27,889 bases of DNA from Haloarcula nitratireducens. GTDB taxonomy: Archaea > Halobacteriota > Halobacteria > Halobacteriales > Haloarculaceae. The notes below the pieces were generated by a model. The model was given only the letters and a program-made list of their open reading frames with translations. It did no database searches and was not told where the DNA came from. The stretch lies in assembly GCF_019599505.1 (NCBI RefSeq), contig NZ_RKLT01000036.1, positions 1-27,889 of the forward strand. The letters are read 5' to 3'. Positions 1 to 8,350 of the stretch are shown here, piece after piece (the stretch's first letter is position 1; each line of letters opens with the position of its first letter). The position numbers and the translations under genes were made by a program.

Positions 1-769
1 CCTCGTCGACACGGAGTTTCGCACCGAGATAACAGCCCAGCTCGAATGCTTCATACGCTGGGTCGCCTTCCCAACCCTGCGCCGGTGCGTTATACACTTC
101 CAGCATCTCGTCTTGTTGAATCGTTTTCCTGCAGTACGTATTCGAGAGGGCTGTCACACCCTCTTGGACGATATCGGCGCCGGCTACGGCCACAACCTCA
201 TGACGCTCACGCGATTCTTCGATCTTGACGACGTGCCCGTTAGCAAGGTCGAGTCGTTGACAGCCCAATTCTAAGAGCTGTGAAATCCGCTCCTCCGGTG
301 AGTTCTCCGGCGGAGCTGTGATTTCGATAAGTTCGTCTCGATACTGGTGGTGGTCTATCTCTTGATCGTCGCGAGGATGGACATACGTCTGACTGACAAG
401 GGATGGGATTCGATTGATCAGTTGAGCGTAGAGATCAGTGCTATCAGTTACCTGGAGATACTCGGAGACACCAGCCGAAATAGCATCGCTGGCAATCTCT
501 TCGCTCCCGTTAGTTGTACAGAGGACGAATGGAAGGGCTGGCCGAGCTGCACGGACAGTATCGAGGAACTCGATGCCAGTTTGATCTGGGAGATCATACG
601 CAGAAATCACGCAGTCAAGAGAATCGTCTTCAAGTCGGTCTACTCCGGCACTCCCGCTTGGCGCTCTTGTGACGCGAAATTGAATCTCTTCCTGTTCGAG
701 GCGAGTCGCAATCGATTGCATGACATCGCTGTCGTTCCCGACGAATAGAATCCGAATCGGCTCAATCAT
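1..769 (-). CDS. Receiver-GAF signal protein, 3' end outside window
   Basis: The reading frame starts at the ATG whose complement is at 767-769 and stays open to base 1, so only the first 256 residues are seen. Residues 1-120 look like a CheY-type receiver of the haloarchaeal sensor-kinase class (start MIEPIRILFVGNDSDV). From about residue 140 a GAF-like region follows (LDLANGHVVKIEESRE), as in haloarchaeal receiver-PAS/GAF-kinase or bat-like regulators. The output domain would lie beyond the window. The receiver is unusual. Where relatives read SDYDLP, this has SAYDLP, with Ala57 in place of the usual phospho-acceptor Asp, and the conserved Lys region reads YLQVTDSTD. A phosphorylation-independent or decayed receiver is likely. 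No partner gene lies beside it in the window. Confidence 0.8.
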   Translation of the reverse strand, partial: MIEPIRILFVGNDSDVMQSIATRLEQEEIQFRVTRAPSGSAGVDRLEDDSLDCVISAYDLPDQTGIEFLDTVRAARPALPFVLCTTNGSEEIASDAISAGVSEYLQVTDSTDLYAQLINRIPSLVSQTYVHPRDDQEIDHHQYRDELIEITAPPENSPEERISQLLELGCQRLDLANGHVVKIEESRERHEVVAVAGADIVQEGVTALSNTYCRKTIQQDEMLEVYNAPAQGWEGDPAYEAFELGCYLGAKLRVDE

Positions 770-963
770 ACACGGTCAGATGCATATATAAACTGCCACT
801 ATCATATATTAAATCTTAGGGGAAGTGTCCGGTTACCAGTGATATATCGTCTCAACTGCTGCTAAACTCTGGATATACGTGATATCTTCCTGTGTACTGC
901 GGCTTTCACACATCTACTATAATCAGAGGTGTTGGTAAGTAAACGATAGTAAACGGTATGTAA

Positions 964-1116
964 GGCGAACACTCGTTTGATGAAATCCGTGAGGCGGATT
1001 TCGCTACACTGCTTGTCTCTGAAGACCGTCGAAAGGGTCGCGTCCACGGATCGGCGGAGACAGGTGAAGACATCTGGGCAACGGTCGCGACACAGAATAT
1101 GGCTGACGCCGATTGA
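964..1116 (+). pseudogene. Gene remnant without a start codon, UreE-like flavour
   Basis: This frame is open for 50 codons between TAA (961-963) and TGA (1114-1116), has no ATG or GTG start, and reads like haloarchaeal protein (FDEIREADFATLLVSEDR, then RKGRVHGSAETGEDIW). The pattern of a charged RRKGR stretch followed by a TxxGED turn recalls the N-terminal half of UreE-type or similar small-domain proteins, but the match is by eye only. It is most simply a 3' fragment of a broken gene. The opposite strand also has a long open frame over the same bases, but its composition is rich in Cys and poor in acidic residues, so it looks like a shadow. Confidence 0.35.
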
Positions 1117-1209
1117 CCGTGCTCCAGCAGACTCGCGATCTGCTGAGAACCACCAGAATCCCCCTACTACACCCGGGTATACTTGTGCCAGAGAACAGTA
1201 ACACCCACT

Positions 1210-1506
1210 ATGACCAATGACGAAACCTCGACCCACCACGGCACACTCCCCGAACCGACGAACCTTCGAGATACACTCGAACGAGCCGGTATCGAACACC
1301 TCGACGTCGACGAGGAGCGAGTAGTCGTGATCTATCAGCAGGCAATTCTCATGGTCACCGCGACAGACGGCCAAGTAACAGCCACACAGGAACTCGACGT
1401 CGAACTCTGGGAAGCAGCACCACGCTCGACAGCACCGGACCCCGAGTCAGTTCTTACTTCGTTTACCGACGAGGTGGTCGCTGCGACTGATACGACGCCT
1501 CGCTGA
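1210..1506 (+). CDS. Hypothetical acidic haloarchaeal protein, 98 aa
   Basis: The protein starts MTNDETSTHHGTLPEP and is highly acidic. I do not recognise the family. The middle (residues 20-65) reads as an alpha-beta fold with short strands (VVVIYQQAILMVTATD). There is no signal peptide or membrane segment. An upstream in-frame ATG at 1183 exists, but the added residues are basic and unlike the rest, so 1210 is preferred. It follows a gene remnant by 93 bases. Function unknown; probably a real gene because of strong acidic bias and GC-rich third positions. Confidence 0.65.
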   Translation: MTNDETSTHHGTLPEPTNLRDTLERAGIEHLDVDEERVVVIYQQAILMVTATDGQVTATQELDVELWEAAPRSTAPDPESVLTSFTDEVVAATDTTPR

Positions 1507-1888
1507 CTCGCGACCAACGTGATCGTATACTCCCACGTCAACTTAGCTCTCGAAGAGGGGCCTATATGCCATAGAGGAGTGTCAGTATTCCATAATACAT
1601 CGTCTTTGAAGCCTTCCGAAGTTGTACCCTGAATTCCACTATCTGCTCAGACACATCATCCAATAGACAATGAAAATCGCTTGCGAGCGTCAATAGACGG
1701 GAACTCAGCTAATCGTCACTCTTGCACTACTATCTAGTTACCCCTATATCCGTTCGTCTCTAAAAGCTCTGGCTACCCAATAAACATCAAGTGTTAGCTA
1801 ATTGTCTTTATTTTATATAAATATACCTTGCAGACGAAAGCTATTTGCTTATGCTAGACATGACGGATATACTGAACAGATTATAAAT
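1507..1888. other. AT-rich intergenic stretch, nothing recognised
   Basis: About 380 bases with lower GC than the coding regions. Frames on both strands are short and without haloarchaeal composition. The bases just before the next gene are very AT-rich (TTTATTTTATATAAATATAC around 1807-1826) and may hold its promoter. Confidence 0.5.
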
Positions 1889-2098
1889 ATGATTGGTAGT
1901 GCCAATAACAAGCTATCTGGAGGGCGAGTCGCTCTTGCTGATAGGAAAACACCGGTACCGTGTTTTGATCCATACTGCTGTACTGATGCGACTGTTCTCT
2001 GCTACGATCAGAACATCAACCGGCCAGTCGCGTTCTGTGATAAACATGCTAAAGACTGGCTCGCGAATAATCACATCGTCCGCGCCAACCAACGGTAG
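1889..2098 (+). CDS. Small zinc-binding micro-protein, 69 aa
   Basis: The start MIGSANNKLSGGRV is chosen because the upstream in-frame extension (from a TTG at 1802) is basic and aromatic, unlike haloarchaeal protein. Cysteines 25, 30, 31, 38 and 50 with His53 form a zinc-knuckle pattern (VPCFDPYCC, ATVLCYD, AFCDKHAKDWL). Similar C...C...C..H micro-proteins are common in haloarchaea and are thought to bind zinc, with regulatory or protein-binding roles. Exact function unknown. It stands alone, with over 200 bases of non-coding sequence after it. Confidence 0.7.
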   Translation: MIGSANNKLSGGRVALADRKTPVPCFDPYCCTDATVLCYDQNINRPVAFCDKHAKDWLANNHIVRANQR

Positions 2099-2305
2099 CT
2101 ACTATTTCGCTTTAGATTTCGATAGACGATGGTCTCTAATAGCTCTAAGAATGCAAGGCGAAAGGAACTCCGTGTTCTAGCCGAAAAAGAGTCGGCCGCT
2201 CCCCAGTCACGGTAGTACAGGCCACAGGTCCGTTGCAAACAGTGTCCGGGTTGCCCGGTTATCGGATGGTAGCTCGTATTGCCGATCTCAGCGCTTCAAG
2301 AGACA

Positions 2306-2755
2306 CTATTTATACGAGGGCCGTTCAATTCGAGCAAGCCAGAAGTCCCGTATTTCCTCGACGAGCTCCAAATAGGTATCGTAGTCAGTCGGTTTCGTGA
2401 GATATGCATTGGCGCCAAGATCGTACGCTTTGTCGATCGTCGCTTGATCATCTTCGCTCGAAAGGATGATAACAGGTACTCGCCGGAGCGGAACTGAACT
2501 GGTTTTCAGCTCTTCGAGTAGCGCCATCCCACCTTCACCGGGAATATCGAGATCAAGGAGTAGGAGATCTGGCAGCTCAGGCCCGTCACACTCGTCCGCA
2601 CTGGGACACCGGGTGGGAAAGAACGTAATCGCCTCCATCGTGGTGGTCGCAAAGTCTAGCGTCGGGAATCCTGTCTCGGTGGCTGCTTCTTCAAATAAGC
2701 GGCGATCAGCCGCGTTATCTTCGACAACCAACACTGTAGGCGAAGTCTCTGGCAT
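2306..2755 (-). CDS. Single-domain response regulator, Rcp1-like
   Basis: A 149-residue stand-alone CheY-fold receiver. The start is placed at MPETSPTVLVVEDN rather than 45 bases further out, because the receiver's first strand begins at residue 7. Key residues are visible: acidic pair E12-D13 (VVEDN), phospho-acceptor D68 in LLLLDLDIPG, the Thr/Ser switch region IILSSED and K121 in YLTKPTDY. The loop of about 20 residues before D68 is typical of the Rcp1 group that works with phytochrome-like or GAF/PAS histidine kinases. There is no output domain. It is an orphan here, since no kinase lies beside it. A TATA-like CTATATG lies about 20 nt before the start. Confidence 0.9.
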   Translation of the reverse strand: MPETSPTVLVVEDNAADRRLFEEAATETGFPTLDFATTTMEAITFFPTRCPSADECDGPELPDLLLLDLDIPGEGGMALLEELKTSSVPLRRVPVIILSSEDDQATIDKAYDLGANAYLTKPTDYDTYLELVEEIRDFWLARIERPSYK

Positions 2756-2984
2756 GGGCTCAAGGAATCCACATATAGAGGGGACTTCTACTCGTATCAA
2801 TTTGTTGGCCGTCTAAATTATTCTATTTTAGTCTGAATTATCCTGTATGTTGTAGCGGTGTTTGATATTTCATTTCTAAGCTAGAATATCGTCTTTGTAT
2901 AGTAATATGAGTTGTATAAATAGTATCTATCCATCTATTCAAACCAGTCGATATTATTTTTACAGCTCCGACAGGTGTCCCCAC

Positions 2985-3134
2985 ATGGCCAGCGCTTCTG
3001 CCTACCAAGTTGGCCTTCTCGCAGACACCATTCAGAAGGCAACAATACAGGGATTATTAGACCCCGAGGAAGCCGAGATATTGCAAGAGCACTTGGAGGA
3101 GGTTGACTCGCTCGAAGAGGCCCATGAGCTATGA
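2985..3134 (+). CDS. Small acidic hypothetical protein, 49 aa, possibly truncated
   Basis: Start MASASAYQVGLLADTIQK. The protein is helical and acidic (DPEEAEILQEHLEEVDSLEE), of a kind common in haloarchaea but without known function. The stop at 3132-3134 (TGA) is followed in the same frame by 17 more haloarchaeal-looking codons (HLEEDYDILESEMWSE) ending at TGA 3186-3188. The full-length ancestor may therefore have been 67 residues, with a nonsense mutation here. The direct repeat CTCGAAGAGG at 3111 and 3141 is exactly 30 bases apart across the stop. Upstream in-frame codons are basic and rejected. Confidence 0.6.
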   Translation: MASASAYQVGLLADTIQKATIQGLLDPEEAEILQEHLEEVDSLEEAHEL

Positions 3135-3299
3135 ACCCATCTCGAAGAGGATTACGATATTCTCGAATCCGAGATGTGGAGTGAGTGAGCAGCGGACCCC
3201 ATCTGACCTTACAATAGATTCGCTCCGAATCGATTCGACTCATTCGAGTAGTTCTCTGAAGCTTTACTACCGTCTTTCGCAGCATCAACAGGGAAACGT

Positions 3300-4625
3300 T
3301 TGACAATCTTGGTAGCGAATACATCGCCGAATCCTTTTACCAAGCCCCTTCCATCCCAGCCTGTGCCCCCACCCGCTACTACTGACGAGTCCACACAGTG
3401 GCCCAACTGGCGCGAGGACACCCATCCGCTAGACTATGAGGACCATGACATCCGCATCATCTTCGGCGAACAGCTCAGCGGCACGGCTGACGTCCCACGC
3501 CCGGAACCTGCAACCTTCGGCGATTTCGACCCTAACCCGGACGGTCCCGATCCCGACGTCTGGCCACTCGACCACTACGATCCTGGCGCCCCCGCCGCCG
3601 TTGAGAACCTCGTTCGCATCACCAACACGTTTCCAGCACCCCACGTCGCGTGGGTCACACCCGAGTACATCGACTGGAAGTACGGGCACGACCCACGAAG
3701 TATCGAAGTAGCGCCCGAGGATCTCCCGTCGGGACAGCAGCCGACCCACGCGACTGGCACTGTCGAGGTGACTGCTGGTGACCCGTCCATGGAGCTTACC
3801 GACGACCGTGTCGAAGCGCTCCAGCGCCTCATCGCACTCTGGAACGGCGAGTTCGTCCGTGGCCACCATCTGCTGGCCGACAAACTCCCGAGCTGGGACA
3901 CTCTGTTTGGCGACCTCCAGCAAGCCGAGCTCGAACGGCTACGGACCGATCCTACAGTCGACCAGACACTCGTCGAAGCGTTCGGTGACCATGCGTGGTT
4001 CGCTGAAGAACAGTCGGTATTCCTGCGTACACAGCATATTCTGCGGAAGACAGTCGAGTACGCGCCGACGTTGAAAACACGGACACTCATCAGCGAACGC
4101 GAGGAATTCTCGGCGCTCCGTGGTGACCCCAAGGAAGGGCTGACCCACAGAGTGACTGTCGGGCTTTGTGCGGTCCACTACGCGCTGCAGGGGTGGGACA
4201 CATGGTCGTACCAACCCGTGGATGACTACGTCGTTGATCTCGTTGCTGAGAGTCCTACTGGCGAACGCCATTTTCTGGAGGTACTCACGGGCCATCACAA
4301 CTGGGAACTTCATCGCTCGACGTATCGCAAGCTCGCTGACTTGGATCAGGAAGGTACCCCGATCGTCGCGTTCGATGCCCGCGACACGGCGTACGATATT
4401 TGCAATCACTGGCATCGGGCCGGGCTGGGTGAGTTACCACTGGGGCCCTTCGACTCGACGCCCCGCATCGCTTGGGGTCGCGAGAAAATTCAAGAAGCGT
4501 ACGCCGAAGCGGGCACCGACTGGGTCATCGGGGATTGGTTCACGACCGACTGGCTCTGGCGCCAGACGTTTGGGTCCGAGGGACCCGCCGTCGACGACGA
4601 TTTCTACCTTTCACTAACGTGGTAA
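3300..4625 (+). CDS. 441-aa hypothetical, possible PD-(D/E)XK-type C-terminal domain
   Basis: A long, acidic, Trp-rich soluble protein starting at a TTG at 3300; the true start could be slightly downstream. The first 150 residues are rich in Pro, Asp and His. From residue 250 there is helical sequence, then about residues 290-360 a strand-helix pattern: GWDTWSYQPVDDYVVDLVAE, GERHFLEVLTGHHN, YRKLADLDQEGTPIVAFDA. A buried Asp on one strand and Glu on the next (VDL...FLEV) is the order seen in PD-(D/E)XK nuclease folds. The usual Lys is replaced (EVLT), which also occurs in divergent members. This assignment is inference. No methylase or helicase partner is adjacent, and the gene is followed by 410 non-coding bases. 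Confidence 0.7.
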   Translation: MTILVANTSPNPFTKPLPSQPVPPPATTDESTQWPNWREDTHPLDYEDHDIRIIFGEQLSGTADVPRPEPATFGDFDPNPDGPDPDVWPLDHYDPGAPAAVENLVRITNTFPAPHVAWVTPEYIDWKYGHDPRSIEVAPEDLPSGQQPTHATGTVEVTAGDPSMELTDDRVEALQRLIALWNGEFVRGHHLLADKLPSWDTLFGDLQQAELERLRTDPTVDQTLVEAFGDHAWFAEEQSVFLRTQHILRKTVEYAPTLKTRTLISEREEFSALRGDPKEGLTHRVTVGLCAVHYALQGWDTWSYQPVDDYVVDLVAESPTGERHFLEVLTGHHNWELHRSTYRKLADLDQEGTPIVAFDARDTAYDICNHWHRAGLGELPLGPFDSTPRIAWGREKIQEAYAEAGTDWVIGDWFTTDWLWRQTFGSEGPAVDDDFYLSLTW

Positions 4626-5036
4626 TTCGCTTGTTTGCTAGTCTGCTGCTGCATTCGCTCAGTGGGGGACACTGCTCTATTCATACTGGTCTCACAGTGG
4701 CGGCTGTTTTCGTTGCAAACACGCAGTTGAACCCATTCCGCAGTTGGATTTCACGGCGGAACGATGAATCGCCACTAGAACTATGCTGTGAATTTGATAT
4801 ATTCGAGACGATGTTACTGGCTGTGTCCAGTCACCGATGGCGGGATCGGTCCCGAAGACTAACCAACACGGCGGTGTAAATCGCCCGTCCGTTGGTTAGC
4901 AACTTTGACCCTGTCGTCTAAAATTCGCTTGTTGCTTCAATCGTGAGTAGTACAGCCACGCAGTAGGAGAACGAAATCACACGTCTGTCCCAGCACTTAC
5001 CCGCGTAGGGAACCGAGACAGATTACACTCCTCACT
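4626..5036. other. Intergenic stretch holding a 41-bp dyad
   Basis: About 410 bases without a convincing gene. The only structure noted is the dyad at 4859-4899, listed separately. Confidence 0.5.
4859..4899. repeat. 41-bp dyad, copy 1 (CTAACCAAC...GTTGGTTAG)
   Basis: Perfect 9-bp inverted arms CTAACCAAC (4859-4867) and GTTGGTTAG (4891-4899) with a 23-base spacer. A second site with the same arms, the same 23-base spacer length and the same AGA before the left arm lies at 26395-26435. The spacers differ in sequence. The geometry suggests a protein-binding or recombination site rather than a terminator. Confidence 0.7.
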
Positions 5037-5447
5037 ATGTGTCCAGCAGAGTCTTCCACCCAGTCGGCCGACTTCCCGAGTCAGCCGCCGGTTCAATGTC
5101 CTGCGTGTGAGTCTGCACTCCAGTCAAACGACACACCATCGTTCCTACTCCTCGATCAGCTTACGGTTCCGCTGGTGGGCTGTGACGATCATCTCACTCA
5201 GTTCGCCGATATCTGCGAGTATACAACCACAGACACAGCTGAACTCCTCGACCATCACCCCGCTGGCGGTGTGAACTGCCCCAGCTGTCACCTCGCCGCC
5301 CACAACCCACGTCATCCTGTGATTCCAGTCCAGGATGGCGCAGTTGCTGTGCTTGCCTGTCAGAACCACCAGTCACAAATCGTTGACCGATTCCAGACCG
5401 GACTCGGCACACAGCAACAGCTCACAACCTCGCTCAACACGACATAG
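5037..5447 (+). CDS. Tandem zinc-knuckle hypothetical protein, 136 aa
   Basis: The protein holds two copies of one module: CPAC at C21/C24 with C49 and H52 (GCDDH), then CPSC at C81/C84 with C108 and H111 (ACQNH). The spacing between CPxC and CxxH is nearly equal in both (25 and 24 residues), which shows internal duplication. Each module probably binds one zinc. Related single-module proteins are frequent on haloarchaeal plasmids, but their role is unknown. There is no membrane segment. The N-terminal 18 residues are Ser/Thr/Gln-rich and likely disordered. Confidence 0.75.
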   Translation: MCPAESSTQSADFPSQPPVQCPACESALQSNDTPSFLLLDQLTVPLVGCDDHLTQFADICEYTTTDTAELLDHHPAGGVNCPSCHLAAHNPRHPVIPVQDGAVAVLACQNHQSQIVDRFQTGLGTQQQLTTSLNTT

Positions 5448-5555
5448 ACTCGATAGTGGCCGGTAGCGTGAGCAAGATGGATCTAGACATTGTCTTTCTC
5501 AAGTCGCTGCGTACCACTACCGACTGGTGAGTTCAGAGCCCACACTTTCGCGACG

Positions 5556-5960
5556 TTACTCGTCGAAAGGGAGCCGCTCGGTCACCTCAGCAAAGGCCAC
5601 ATTCGATTGCACATCGTGAACTTCGATAGCCACACGCTCACCGAGTTCCGCCTCGGGGACGATCACCACATACCCTCGTTCGACGCGCGCGATTCCATCG
5701 CCTTGCTCGCCGATATCTTCGATTTCGACTCGTCGCGTTTCTCCTTCTTCGACTGGCGGCCCCTGTGCTTCATTCGATTGTCTGCCAGCGTCCCGTCGTG
5801 GCGGACTTGACTCAGTCGCGAATAGCGCGACCCGATACGTTTTGCCGGCCTCCAGATCACCAGTTTGAATCTCTCGATCAGGAACGTCAACCACGAACGA
5901 CTCACCATCCTCCTCGATCTCAGCCGAAAACAGACACTGTAGCTGTGGCGGAATTTCCAT
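5556..5960 (-). CDS. TRAM-domain protein
   Basis: 134 residues from MEIPPQLQCLF; a further 20 in-frame codons upstream do not look coding. The C-terminal 60 residues form a clear TRAM (OB-fold, RNA-binding) domain: VEEGETRRVEIEDIGEQGDG, IARVERGYVVIVP, GERVAIEVHDV and NVAFAEV. Haloarchaeal TRAM proteins bind RNA and are proposed to act like cold-shock RNA chaperones. The N-terminal 50 residues are a separate strand-rich stretch with a linker (SPPRRDAGRQSNEAQGPP). It lies 50 bases downstream of the zinc-ribbon gene at 6011-7009 on the same strand and may be co-transcribed with it. Confidence 0.88.
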   Translation of the reverse strand: MEIPPQLQCLFSAEIEEDGESFVVDVPDREIQTGDLEAGKTYRVALFATESSPPRRDAGRQSNEAQGPPVEEGETRRVEIEDIGEQGDGIARVERGYVVIVPEAELGERVAIEVHDVQSNVAFAEVTERLPFDE

Positions 5961-6010
5961 GTATGCAGATAGCCTCGTTTGCGGGGATGTCATCGGCCGC
6001 CTATTTGAGT

Positions 6011-7009
6011 CTACTGCCACGGATAGCGCTCATGGCGCTCGTAGTAGTCCGTGATCTGCTGGTCAAATTCACGTTCGTGGGGCAACGGTTCACCAGCGTG
6101 GGCGTCTTCATACGAGACCCCCTCGGGCACCCACTCGCGAGGAGACTCCTGATCCCGCTTACTCGCAACGTCGTCGACGAACCGCGGTTGCCCACAGGCG
6201 TCACAGGTCCAAATCGCCCGGACGGCCACCGGATACGAGCCAATCCCGTCTCTGCCAGCATAGGAGTGTGGCATCGGCTCCTGACACGCGACACAGTAGA
6301 ATTTCGATGCAATATCCGCTGACTCTTTGACAGCATACCGCTGGACGATCCCAGGCACGAGCCAGTAGTCCTCGTCGTTCTCTGCGAGTAGCGTCTCCAG
6401 CGCGTCGAACTCGCTATACTCCTCCAACCCATCGCCGTCCTCGACGAAAAGCACCGGCTTGGTCTGTACGTCGTCCCACTCGGTTTTCTCGACAGCGGTC
6501 GACAGAATTGTCTGTGCGACCGCTGCGTCAATCCGGACAGCATCGGGGAGCGGTGGCCATCCCGTGGTCAGCTGTGGAGCTGGCTCAGTGTCGAAGGCTG
6601 CCCGACATTTCACGTCAGCACGCGTTTCGGCGTCGGTCGTCAGATCATTACTCACTGCAAAAGCCGCAGCCCCAAGCGCCCGCGCATGGTACTTGCTTTG
6701 AGCCTCGACAACCGCGATGACAACGCGACCGAACGACCACTCGGCCCCGTCGCCACCTTCAACCGTCGGTTCGGCAACACCGTTCTGGGCACAGAACGGA
6801 CACTGTGGCCGGCCATCGAGCGTCTCTCGCCAGCAGGTCCTACAGGTCCCGGAATCCTCCGCTACACCATCGTCTCCTGGATAGTTCCCGGAAAGCGCCT
6901 CTCGATTAGCATTCGCTGTCTCGGGATCCGAACTGGCAGTCCCACGGATATCAGCCGGATCGAACTCGGGGTTCCGGTCGGTCACACATACGGATGTTCT
7001 CGTCTTCAT
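6011..7009 (-). CDS. Zinc-ribbon hypothetical protein, 332 aa
   Basis: A soluble, acidic protein with two likely zinc ribbons: C56/C59 with C70/C73 (CRTCW, CPFC) and C239/C242 with C269/C272 (CVACQ, CDACG). The central part (residues 88-180, WSFGRVVIAVVEAQSKYHAR onward) reads as a mixed alpha-beta domain I cannot name. The C-terminal end is charged. Similar proteins occur in plasmid-type clusters of haloarchaea. It lies 56 bases after the gene at 7066-7893 and 50 bases before the TRAM gene, so the three may be one operon. Its 5' gap has a weak GTTTTCTGTG resemblance to the leader box described elsewhere, but no good hairpin. Confidence 0.75.
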   Translation of the reverse strand: MKTRTSVCVTDRNPEFDPADIRGTASSDPETANANREALSGNYPGDDGVAEDSGTCRTCWRETLDGRPQCPFCAQNGVAEPTVEGGDGAEWSFGRVVIAVVEAQSKYHARALGAAAFAVSNDLTTDAETRADVKCRAAFDTEPAPQLTTGWPPLPDAVRIDAAVAQTILSTAVEKTEWDDVQTKPVLFVEDGDGLEEYSEFDALETLLAENDEDYWLVPGIVQRYAVKESADIASKFYCVACQEPMPHSYAGRDGIGSYPVAVRAIWTCDACGQPRFVDDVASKRDQESPREWVPEGVSYEDAHAGEPLPHEREFDQQITDYYERHERYPWQ

Positions 7010-7065
7010 TTATAAACGCCAGCCCACTACGGTGTCACAGAAAACACATCGATAGCGGAGTGTCG

Positions 7066-7893
7066 TTACTCTGTCATAGCATCAGTTGATTCAACGTCGA
7101 ACGTCTGCAGATGGGACCACAGACGTGCATAGGCCCCTTCGCCAGCGCTGCTCACACAGGGCCGATTCCACCGGGCCTCGTGAGGATTCTCCCCGCTACG
7201 AGCCCACTTCTCTGCTGTGAACTCTCGGGCTACACGTTCGCCCTCGGTCGTCCGGTACACTGCTGCAACCACGGGCACCCCGTGATTCGTTGCTTGGTAG
7301 GCAACTTCGACCGAATCATGGGTGGCATCAAACCGAGACCAGCCCGCACAGTCAGCCGGCGGATCCCGAGCAAAGGCTTCGATCTCCCGGCGTTCTTTCT
7401 CAGCTGCGACAGCATCCCGCCAGGCTTGCTCGATCTCGTCGAACTGGGACTGTTCGATCGCCTCCAGTATATCCGCATCAATGCAGTCACTGGCCCACGC
7501 CAGCACGGTTTTGGCCTTCTTCACTTGCTCGTCGGGCTCTCCATTCAGACAGCCGAAATTCCGCTCTCGAGGCGAGAGAACGAACACCATCTGCCGCCAA
7601 TAGCCCGGATCGGCCGCTCGGTCTTCGCCACGGTCCGGTGCCCACTCGGCCATCGAGTGTGGGATTTCCTCGTGGTGGCCGAAACCAGTCCGATGGCCGC
7701 CAGCAGCTGAGAGCACCCGTTCGGCGAGGTCGATCATCCGCTCAGTCTCGTCAGCGGGCACTTCCTCGGGACGGTCGATGTCAACGTAGAAGGGCAAGCC
7801 GTACTCGGCCACGAGAACTCGGTCGATATTGGGGCCGATAGGCGCTTCATCGAGAAAGGTCGGTTCGACTCTGTCCGCTGTGTCAGCGTGCAT
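7066..7893 (-). CDS. Hypothetical accessory protein, 275 aa, with leader element
   Basis: Start MHADTADRVEPTFLDEAP, chosen because a leader hairpin occupies 7903-7932 just upstream, so the further ATG at 7926 lies inside that element. The protein is acidic and soluble. Visible parts: a globular N-terminal half (VLVAEYGLPFYVDIDR, YWRQMVFVLSPRE), a helical charged middle (residues 135-175) and a Trp-rich C-terminal part (AGWSRFDATHDSVEVAYQ, ARWNRP). I do not recognise the family. It may head an operon with the zinc-ribbon and TRAM genes that follow. Confidence 0.75.
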   Translation of the reverse strand: MHADTADRVEPTFLDEAPIGPNIDRVLVAEYGLPFYVDIDRPEEVPADETERMIDLAERVLSAAGGHRTGFGHHEEIPHSMAEWAPDRGEDRAADPGYWRQMVFVLSPRERNFGCLNGEPDEQVKKAKTVLAWASDCIDADILEAIEQSQFDEIEQAWRDAVAAEKERREIEAFARDPPADCAGWSRFDATHDSVEVAYQATNHGVPVVAAVYRTTEGERVAREFTAEKWARSGENPHEARWNRPCVSSAGEGAYARLWSHLQTFDVESTDAMTE

Positions 7894-7902
7894 CTGTGGA
7901 AT

Positions 7903-7932
7903 GCCTCCACCTGCTGGAGGCCGCACAAAATC
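7903..7932 (-). promoter_or_regulatory. Leader element copy a (box plus hairpin)
   Basis: Read on the minus strand: box GATTTTGTGCG, then stem GCCTCC / GGAGGC closing loop AGCAGGT, then 9 bases and the ATG of the 275-aa gene. The loop and descending arm contain a Shine-Dalgarno-like GGTGGAGG. One of eleven related elements in this window. Confidence 0.75.
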
Positions 7933-8043
7933 AGAGACGACCTCGTAGTCAATAGGAAATCGTCATTCTAAATATTAGAAATAGCTAAGCGCTACAATCA
8001 TTCGTCAGTGTAATAACACTATGGCTGCTTGGTTAGGCTAGAT

Positions 8044-8322
8044 TCAGGATTCCTGTTCTCGGCTCTGCTTTTCCTTGCACCATTCAAAGAGTTCCTGTCG
8101 AAGATCTTCATCTGTGTTACCGAATAAACTCCCAAGTCGGTAGCCAAGGTTGTCCCACGTTAAATCTTCTGGCGGCGGACCTTCAGAGTATTTTGATGAT
8201 TCGTCCTCATTACTGAGATTCTTAACAGCAGCTGTCCACCCTCGTTTAAATGCTCCTTGACGGTCACTACCGGGGTCAGCTTGCCGTATATCTCCGATAG
8301 GAATTGTTGGATCGTCGGCCAT
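8044..8322 (-). CDS. Hypothetical haloarchaeal protein, 92 aa
   Basis: Start MADDPTIPIGDIRQAD. The C-terminal half is well formed (DLTWDNLGYRLGSLFGNTDE, then LRQELFEWCKEKQ) and resembles a small conserved family I have seen in haloarchaeal genomes without known function. A canonical TATA sequence lies 25 bases before the ATG, so the transcript is probably leaderless. It has its own promoter and no leader hairpin, unlike its neighbours. Confidence 0.72.
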   Translation of the reverse strand: MADDPTIPIGDIRQADPGSDRQGAFKRGWTAAVKNLSNEDESSKYSEGPPPEDLTWDNLGYRLGSLFGNTDEDLRQELFEWCKEKQSREQES

Positions 8323-8344
8323 AGTAGGTGTTCAGTCGCCTACA

Positions 8345-8350
8345 TTTAAA
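8345..8350 (-). promoter_or_regulatory. TATA box for the 92-aa gene
   Basis: TTTAAA centred about 25 bases before the start codon at 8322, the spacing expected for a leaderless haloarchaeal transcript. Confidence 0.6.

Noticed and set aside
862..1374. Minus-strand open frame of 170 codons
   Set aside because: Rich in Cys, Arg and Val and poor in acidic residues, and it overlaps the more convincing 98-aa plus-strand gene.
4859..4899. The dyad as an intrinsic terminator
   Set aside because: A 23-base loop and lack of a T-run make a terminator unlikely, and the second copy overlaps a stop codon.
7010..7065. Possible twelfth leader element before the zinc-ribbon gene
   Set aside because: GTTTTCTGTG resembles the box, but no stem of 4 bp or more forms at the right place.
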